Assembly: GCA_023457475.1 (NCBI GenBank)
Contig: JAEWLO010000215.1
Coordinates: forward strand, 1 to 7,028
Length of the DNA stretch: 7,028 nt
Direction of reading: 5' to 3'
DNA from: Pseudomonadota bacterium
Lineage (GTDB): Bacteria; Pseudomonadota; Gammaproteobacteria; Xanthomonadales; Xanthomonadaceae
Below the pieces are notes generated by a model, which saw nothing but the letters and a program-made list of their open reading frames with translations, had not been told where the DNA came from and made no database searches. Position 1 is the first letter of the stretch; every line of letters begins with the position of its first letter. Both the position numbers and the translations under genes were made by a program. Shown here piece by piece: positions 1 through 3,673 of this stretch.

Positions 1-1
1 C

Positions 2-385
2 GCCGCGGTCATCACCGATGATGCCGGCCGCGTCCTGGTCGTGCGCAAGCACGGCTCGGACGTGTTCATCCAGCCCGGCGGCAAGCCGGAGCCGGGCGAG
101 ACCCTGCTGGACGCGCTGGCGCGCGAGCTGGCCGAGGAGCTGGGCGTGACCGTGGACCCCGCCGGCACCGTAGCTCTGGGCACCTTCAGCGCGGCGGCGG
201 TCCATGAGGCCGGCCACCGCGTGCAGGCCGATGCGTTCCAGGTGCGGGTGCGCGGCACCCCGCAGGCGCAGGCCGAGATCGCCGAGCTGGCCTGGGTGCC
301 GCGGCGGCCTCCACACGGCCGCCGCTTGGCACCCTTGAGCGAAGGCCATATCCTGCCCGCGGCCGCCCGCGCGGCTTCAGGCTGA
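2..385 (+). CDS. Nudix hydrolase, 5' end outside the window
   Basis: This is the C-terminal part of a Nudix-fold pyrophosphohydrolase. The frame is open from base 2, with no start codon that must be used, so the gene begins upstream. The Nudix box is complete at 80-148 and fits GX5EX7REUXEEXGU: glycine at 80, glutamate at 98, then the run RELAEELGV from 122. The glutamates of REXXEE normally bind the catalytic Mg2+ ions. Upstream of the box the strand AAVITDDAGRVLVVRK is the usual beta strand of the fold, and WVPRRPP near 293 fits the strand after the box. The family cleaves nucleoside diphosphates linked to another moiety. The substrate cannot be told from this part; small members of this type are often annotated MutT-like or as ADP-ribose or NTP pyrophosphatases. 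The stop lies 34 bp before the next gene on the same strand, so co-transcription is possible. Confidence 0.9.
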   Translation, partial: AAVITDDAGRVLVVRKHGSDVFIQPGGKPEPGETLLDALARELAEELGVTVDPAGTVALGTFSAAAVHEAGHRVQADAFQVRVRGTPQAQAEIAELAWVPRRPPHGRRLAPLSEGHILPAAARAASG

Positions 386-409
386 GGCCTGCCCCCTTCC
401 GCTTTTGCC

Positions 410-413
410 AGGA
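410..413 (+). promoter_or_regulatory. Ribosome binding site deciding the start at 420
   Basis: AGGA followed by six bases and ATG at 420. It favours this start over the in-frame TTG at 405. Confidence 0.55.
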
Positions 414-419
414 CACCGG

Positions 420-1028
420 ATGTCGACTGCCCCGCCCCCCCTGCTGCCCACCGCTCCTGTCCATGCGACCCACACCGCCGACGGTGCGCCCAAGTTCCTT
501 TCGCCGCTGGCCAAGTCGATCGGGGTCGTCTGCATCCTCTCTGCGCTGTGCTGGGCAGGCGGTGTGATCGTGGCGGTCGCGCTCCACCAGTGGGACTGGC
601 TGCAGGACCAGATCAGCACATCGGACCTGTCCTGGATGCCGCCGTCACTGCGCTGGTTCGGCCGCCATGCCGTAGCAATCAACCTCGCCATGCTGGTCGT
701 CTGTGTGGCCGGTGCCGTGTCCTGCTGGGGCCTGCTGCGCCGCCTGCCCTGGGCGCTGTGGCTGTTCATGGTGCTGCTGGTGCTGACCGCGCTGCTCAAC
801 TTCTACGGGGTGTGGGTGGTGGACGACATCTTCCTCCAGCTGATCGTGCATCTGCCGGAGGCGGTGGACGACCAGGACATGGGCGAGCTGCGCGACGAAC
901 TGCGCCTGCAGCGCTGGATCTATACCGGCATGAGCCTGGCCACCGCGGTGTCGTTCCTGGTCCTGCATGCGTGGCTGCTGGTGCGGCTGCTGCGACCGGA
1001 TGTCCAGCGCTGGTTCGGGCGGGGCTGA
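420..1028 (+). CDS. Four-helix integral membrane protein of unknown function
   Basis: I do not recognise this 202-residue protein. It starts with about 30 polar, proline- and alanine-rich residues, followed by four hydrophobic segments at roughly 33-55, 84-106, 111-133 and 168-191. A short acidic amphipathic stretch (about 146-165, DDQDMGELRDELR) lies between helices three and four. This suggests a small inner-membrane protein with both ends on the same side. I see no catalytic motif or transporter signature. The ATG at 420 is preferred because AGGA at 410-413 sits six bases upstream. A TTG at 405 would add five residues but has no comparable ribosome binding site. It sits 34 bp after the Nudix gene and 44 bp before hemF, all on one strand, but hemF appears to have its own promoter, so no functional link to haem synthesis should be assumed. 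Confidence 0.8.
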   Translation: MSTAPPPLLPTAPVHATHTADGAPKFLSPLAKSIGVVCILSALCWAGGVIVAVALHQWDWLQDQISTSDLSWMPPSLRWFGRHAVAINLAMLVVCVAGAVSCWGLLRRLPWALWLFMVLLVLTALLNFYGVWVVDDIFLQLIVHLPEAVDDQDMGELRDELRLQRWIYTGMSLATAVSFLVLHAWLLVRLLRPDVQRWFGRG

Positions 1029-1035
1029 TCGACGC

Positions 1036-1058
1036 AGCGGGGCAGAGCCCGGCGCTAC
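1036..1058 (-). repeat. Degenerate GTAG-type REP-like palindrome
   Basis: Read on the minus strand, this begins with GTAG and continues as GCGCCGGGCTCTGCCCCG, an imperfect palindrome around TCT with GGGC paired to GCCC. GTAG followed by a GC-rich palindrome is the form of REP elements common in Stenotrophomonas and relatives. Only one imperfect copy is present, and chance similarity in GC-rich DNA is possible. It occupies the space where a -35 box for hemF would lie. Confidence 0.35.
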
Positions 1059-1060
1059 GG

Positions 1061-1066
1061 TAAACT
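1061..1066 (+). promoter_or_regulatory. Probable -10 element of hemF, leaderless spacing
   Basis: TAAACT, four of six matches to TATAAT, ends six bases before the hemF ATG at 1073. That would put transcription initiation at or next to the start codon. No Shine-Dalgarno sequence is visible before hemF, which fits a leaderless mRNA. No good -35 hexamer is found 16-18 bp upstream. Confidence 0.5.
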
Positions 1067-1072
1067 GGCCGC

Positions 1073-1978
1073 ATGAACGAATTCGAGCGTGTCCGCCAGT
1101 ACCTCACCGACCTGCAGGACCGCATCTGCGCTGCGATCGAGGCCGCCGACGGTCAGGCGCGCTTCGCCGAGGACCTGTGGCAACGCCCGGAGGGCGGCGG
1201 TGGCCGTACCCGCATCCTGCGCGAGGGCGCGGTGTTCGAGCAGGCCGGCATTGGCTTCTCCGATGTCAGCGGCACCCGCCTGCCGCCGTCCGCCTCCGCC
1301 AACCGGCCGGAACTGGCGGGGGCCAGCTGGCGTGCCACCGGCGTCTCGCTGGTGTTCCACCCGCGCAATCCTTACCTGCCGACCACGCACGCCAACGTGC
1401 GCTACTTCCGTGCCGAGCGCGACGGGCAGGCGGTCGCGGCCTGGTTCGGTGGGGGCTTCGACCTGACTCCGTTCTACCCGTTCGATGACGACGTGCGGCA
1501 CTGGCACCAGACCGCCTTCGACCTGTGCGCCCCGTTCGGGGCCGAGCGCTACCCCGCGCACAAGCGCTGGTGCGACGAGTACTTCTTCCTTCGCCACCGT
1601 AATGAGACCCGGGGCGTCGGCGGGCTGTTCTTCGACGACCTGCATGGCGATTTCGAACAGGACTTCGCCTACCTGCGGGCCGTGGGTGATGGATTCCTCG
1701 ACGCCTACCTGCCGCTGGTGGCGCGCCGCAAGGAGACCGCTTACGGCGAACGCGAGCGCGAGTTCCAGCTGTACCGGCGTGGCCGTTACGTGGAATTCAA
1801 TCTCGTCTACGACCGCGGCACGTTGTTCGGCCTGCAGAGCGGCGGACGCAGCGAGAGCATCCTGATGAGCCTGCCGCCGCGCGTACGCTGGGAATACGGC
1901 TTCACCCCGGAAGCCGGCAGCGCCGAAGCGACGCTGGCCGACTATCTGGTACCCCGCGAGTGGGTGGGCGCCCGGTGA
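1073..1978 (+). CDS. hemF: Aerobic (oxygen-dependent) coproporphyrinogen III oxidase
   Basis: HemF carries out the oxygen-dependent decarboxylation of coproporphyrinogen III to protoporphyrinogen IX, a late cytoplasmic step of haem synthesis. The protein has 301 residues, close to the roughly 300 of E. coli HemF, and is full length. Family signatures are clear: [20 protein letters not shown] (91-110), [14 protein letters not shown] (124-137), [16 protein letters not shown] (175-190) and the C-terminal [20 protein letters not shown] (236-255), followed by a glycine/serine turn. The four histidines reported as important for metal binding in the E. coli enzyme (96, 106, 145, 175) occur here at the same numbers. 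The ATG at 1073 is chosen because the protein then begins at the normal family position, and a -10-like hexamer lies six bases upstream. The stop is 3 bp from the stop of the convergent gene, so there is no room for a dedicated terminator between them. Confidence 0.97.
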   Translation: MNEFERVRQYLTDLQDRICAAIEAADGQARFAEDLWQRPEGGGGRTRILREGAVFEQAGIGFSDVSGTRLPPSASANRPELAGASWRATGVSLVFHPRNPYLPTTHANVRYFRAERDGQAVAAWFGGGFDLTPFYPFDDDVRHWHQTAFDLCAPFGAERYPAHKRWCDEYFFLRHRNETRGVGGLFFDDLHGDFEQDFAYLRAVGDGFLDAYLPLVARRKETAYGEREREFQLYRRGRYVEFNLVYDRGTLFGLQSGGRSESILMSLPPRVRWEYGFTPEAGSAEATLADYLVPREWVGAR

Positions 1979-1981
1979 GGG

Positions 1982-2866
1982 TCAACGGGTCGCCGATGCC
2001 GTCGTGACCGGCACCGGGCGCAGGCTCGCTTCCAGCTTCAGCTTCTTGATCTGCAGGGCAGCCAGCTGGTCCTCGAATTTCTTCGCCAGGGCCTTCATTT
2101 CGACCTCAAGCCGCGCGACCTTTTTCTCCGCGCTGCGGAGCGCCTTTTCGCGCACCACATCCACGCCCGCGCTGCTGTCGCCGTCGAACAGGCCGGAGCC
2201 GACCGTCATCTCCAGCGGTGCCGGCGGCTCGGGAGCCCGTTCTTTCAGCGCCTCCAGCGTGACGGTGGCCTTCTCCAGGGCGCGTTCCGCACGCCGGGAT
2301 TCCGTGATCGATTTCAGGCTGACGGTCTCCAGAAGCATCAGAACGTGTTCCAGCTCCTTCCTGATCTTCTTCGGCAGCACTCCGCAGGGGCTGTAGGCCA
2401 GTTCAGGCGCATTGGACGGAAGCGCGTTCGGGCTCTCGCGACTGCGACGCCAATCGACGATGCTGCTGCCCGCACCCGGTGCCGGGTTCGCCACATGCTG
2501 CGGGACAGAAGCAGAGGCGGACGTTCGCTTCGGCGTTCCAGCATGGCCCTCAGCCGCCGCCGTAACAGGCGTTGACACGGGTGGGCGCAGTGCTGCCGGG
2601 GCAGGCTTATTGGTCACGTGCCGTGGGCCTTCCGGACACGCCTGCTCGTAGGTAGGTAGCCCGCGATCAGGCTGAGGCGGGGAACGCTTCGGGGCACCGG
2701 ACGGCGCACTCCCGCGCGGGGGAAGCCGTGGGACTGGCATGTAACGGTTGGCAGGCGTGGTGTACGACTGGGAATACATACGTCTCAGCTCCAGCAGCAG
2801 GGTGCGGAGCACCCGGCTGATCAGCGTGCGGAGGCTTTCAACCAGGCGCTTGCAGAATTCAATCAC
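1982..2866 (-). CDS. Proline-rich, coiled-coil protein of unknown function
   Basis: I do not recognise this protein. From the GTG at 2866 it has 294 residues. Residues 1-29 form a basic, leucine-rich amphipathic helix. Residues 38-160 are rich in proline, alanine and serine and probably disordered, with one PTYEQA motif at 71-76. Residues 166-212 and 235-282 are charged helices with leucine spacing typical of coiled coils, separated by a proline- and glycine-rich linker. There is no signal peptide, clear membrane span or enzyme motif. The GTG overlaps the stop of the YetF gene (GTGTGA), which suggests translational coupling. An ATG at 2779 with GGAG nine bases upstream (2789-2792) is a serious alternative and would give 265 residues without the N-terminal helix. 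Base composition is a little lower than its neighbours in places (33 of 60 G+C at 2041-2100). A scaffold, cell-envelope or secreted role is possible, but none is shown. Confidence 0.7.
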   Translation of the reverse strand: MIEFCKRLVESLRTLISRVLRTLLLELRRMYSQSYTTPANRYMPVPRLPPRGSAPSGAPKRSPPQPDRGLPTYEQACPEGPRHVTNKPAPAALRPPVSTPVTAAAEGHAGTPKRTSASASVPQHVANPAPGAGSSIVDWRRSRESPNALPSNAPELAYSPCGVLPKKIRKELEHVLMLLETVSLKSITESRRAERALEKATVTLEALKERAPEPPAPLEMTVGSGLFDGDSSAGVDVVREKALRSAEKKVARLEVEMKALAKKFEDQLAALQIKKLKLEASLRPVPVTTASATR

Positions 2867-3357
2867 ACCTTACCGCCATCCCCCGCCGACTTCGGCACGA
2901 TGGTGATATGCCCGTTGATCTCCAGCAGGGCCAATGCGACATCCTCGATACGCATACAGCCCTGTTGGCGCATCGCGGCCTCCACGTCCGACCGGGTCAC
3001 CAGCTCGCGCCGCAGCACCGACGGCAGCAGTTGGCCGTCGCGGGCGATGAGCACGGGCTCGCCTTCGACCAGCGATTCGATCCGCCGGTTGCGGGTGGTG
3101 AGCCAGCCCACGCCGTAGTTGAGCAGGATCAGCGTGGCCGCCAGCAGCAGGCCGCCGCCCAGCGACGTGTCCTGGCCCAGTAGCGCGTTCTGCACGGCGT
3201 TGCCCAGCAGCACGATCAGCAGCACGTCGAACGGGGTGATCTGGCCCAGCGCGCGCTTGCCCGACAGCCGCACCATGCCCAGCACCACGGTATAGACCAC
3301 CACCGCGCGCAGGATGAACTCCCACCACGGCATGGCCAGATCAAACAGGTCCGTCAT
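2863..3357 (-). CDS. YetF/YcaP-type DUF421 membrane protein
   Basis: This 164-residue protein has the layout of the DUF421 family (B. subtilis YetF, E. coli YcaP). Three hydrophobic segments lie at about 12-29, 43-61 and 67-87, followed by a soluble domain. The conserved core RLSGKRALGQITPFD (30-44), then LLGNAVQNALLG (50-61), is visible. The C-terminal domain carries PVLIARDGQL (101-110), the REL..R.DVE segment (117-126) and ALALLEINGHITIV (141-154), the usual end of the family. The biochemical role of the family is not well defined; it is an inner-membrane protein. The ATG at 3357 is chosen because the first helix follows directly. An upstream GTG at 3513 would add 52 residues encoded by the terminator and stems of the small RNA and is rejected. 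GGGG (3364-3367) six bases before the ATG is the only ribosome-binding-like sequence. Its stop overlaps the next gene's start. Confidence 0.88.
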   Translation of the reverse strand: MTDLFDLAMPWWEFILRAVVVYTVVLGMVRLSGKRALGQITPFDVLLIVLLGNAVQNALLGQDTSLGGGLLLAATLILLNYGVGWLTTRNRRIESLVEGEPVLIARDGQLLPSVLRRELVTRSDVEAAMRQQGCMRIEDVALALLEINGHITIVPKSAGDGGKV

Positions 3358-3360
3358 GAA

Positions 3361-3389
3361 GCACCCCGCGAAGCGATGTGCAGGGGAGC
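3361..3389 (-). promoter_or_regulatory. Possible hairpin hiding the G-rich ribosome binding site of the YetF gene
   Basis: On the minus strand CCCC (3386-3383) can pair with GGGG (3367-3364), extended by a GC pair beyond a T-T mismatch, over a 15-base loop. The GGGG is the presumed ribosome binding region of the gene starting at 3357. The stem is short, so this is only a suggestion. It matters because the neighbouring small RNA has CCCC loops. Confidence 0.3.
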
Positions 3390-3405
3390 ATGGTCCGGGA
3401 GACCC

Positions 3406-3446
3406 AAAATAAAAAGCCCCGCCGACCAGGGGGAGGTCAGCGGGGC
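3406..3446 (-). terminator. Intrinsic terminator of the sX13-like RNA, possibly shared with polA
   Basis: The minus-strand RNA forms a 12-bp stem, GCCCCGCTGACC with GGTCGGCGGGGC, containing one U-G wobble. The loop has seven bases, and the tract TTTTTATTTT follows at 3415-3406. On the plus strand the wobble becomes a C-A mismatch and there is no T tract on that side, so the terminator is directional. No other terminator is visible after polA, so it may also end read-through from polA. Confidence 0.9.
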
Positions 3447-3514
3447 CGGGGAACGGGCGCTTGGGGAGTAGCCCCCGTTCCGAGATCTGCTCCAGGGGAT
3501 GGGAGAGATCCACA

Positions 3515-3531
3515 ACAGGCGTTGCGCCTGT
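3515..3531 (-). repeat. Perfect 7-bp inverted repeat at the presumed 5' end of the small RNA
   Basis: ACAGGCG, three bases (CAA), CGCCTGT on the minus strand. If transcription starts near 3531, this forms a stable hairpin at the 5' terminus. If it starts closer to 3515, the repeat is DNA-level and could be an operator overlapping the promoter. Confidence 0.6.
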
Positions 3532-3536
3532 CGAGG

Positions 3537-3565
3537 TCTATAAAAGCACCCCGAACATTGATAGA
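3537..3565 (-). promoter_or_regulatory. Candidate promoter of the sX13-like RNA
   Basis: TATAGA at 3542-3537 is a plausible -10 box, about six bases before 3531-3530. The hexamer 17 bp upstream, TCTATC (3565-3560), is a poor -35 match, so the promoter may depend on an activator or on upstream AT-rich DNA. Confidence 0.4.
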
Positions 3566-3673
3566 TCGTGAAGGAAGCCCATTAATGCGTGGTCGTACCC
3601 GGAAAGATTCATCAAAGAGTCAGTTTCTAGGCATCCACTGAACCAATTCAGCTAATTTCACGCTAAATGCGTC
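3541..3673. other. AT-rich intergenic stretch between polA and the small RNA
   Basis: G+C drops sharply here: 29 of 60 at 3541-3600 and 23 of 60 at 3601-3660, in a window that is otherwise near 65-70 percent. I see no protein gene. One small inverted repeat lies at 3638-3651 (CTGAA, four bases, TTCAG), about 100 bp upstream of the small RNA -10. It could be an operator or part of the polA 3' untranslated region. The low G+C is typical of promoter and upstream-activating DNA. Confidence 0.6.

Larger units (their letters stand above)
3406..3531 (-). ncRNA. sX13: sX13-like small regulatory RNA
   Basis: The minus strand encodes a compact chain of stems. In transcript order, stem A (3510-3484) pairs GATCT with AGATC and TCC with GGA, with loop CATCCCCT. 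Stem B (3481-3450) pairs GGAACGGG with CCCGTTCC and has loop TACTCCCCAA. Stem C (3446-3416) is a 12-bp terminator stem with loop TCCCCCT. Every loop exposes CCCC. This matches the published description of sX13 of Xanthomonas campestris pv. vesicatoria: three stems, three apical C-rich loops, about 115 nt, located downstream of polA. sX13 represses mRNAs with G-rich motifs near their start codons and acts without needing Hfq. A further tight hairpin at 3531-3515 would lie at the very 5' end if transcription starts near 3531. The 3' end is set by the T tract. The 5' end is inferred from a weak -10 match. Identification rests on structure and synteny, not a covariance search. Confidence 0.82.

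Noticed and set aside
293..385. Possible frameshift at the end of the Nudix gene because of the basic run PRRPPHGRR
   Set aside because: The residues after it (LAPLSEGHILPA) match the usual C-terminal helix of such proteins in the same frame, so the gene appears intact.
378..391. Short inverted repeat CAGGC-TGAG-GCCTG at the Nudix stop as a terminator
   Set aside because: Five base pairs overlapping the stop codon, and no T tract directly after it. Too weak to call.
405..419. TTG start for the four-helix membrane protein
   Set aside because: The ATG at 420 has AGGA at ideal spacing; the TTG lacks a ribosome binding site.
3358..3513. N-terminal extension of the YetF gene to a GTG at 3513
   Set aside because: The extra 52 residues are translated from the stems and terminator of the small RNA and do not belong to the DUF421 fold. 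The ATG at 3357 places the first helix at the usual position.
3406..3531. Spot 42, 6S or 4.5S RNA
   Set aside because: The position after polA recalls Spot 42, but its sequence and unstructured pairing regions are absent. The sequence also lacks the 6S central bubble layout and the 4.5S conserved tetraloop region. Three stems with C-rich loops fit sX13 best.
3378..3641. Plus-strand open frame of 87 codons across the small RNA
   Set aside because: It reads through inverted repeats and AT-rich intergenic DNA, shows no coding bias and has no ribosome binding site.
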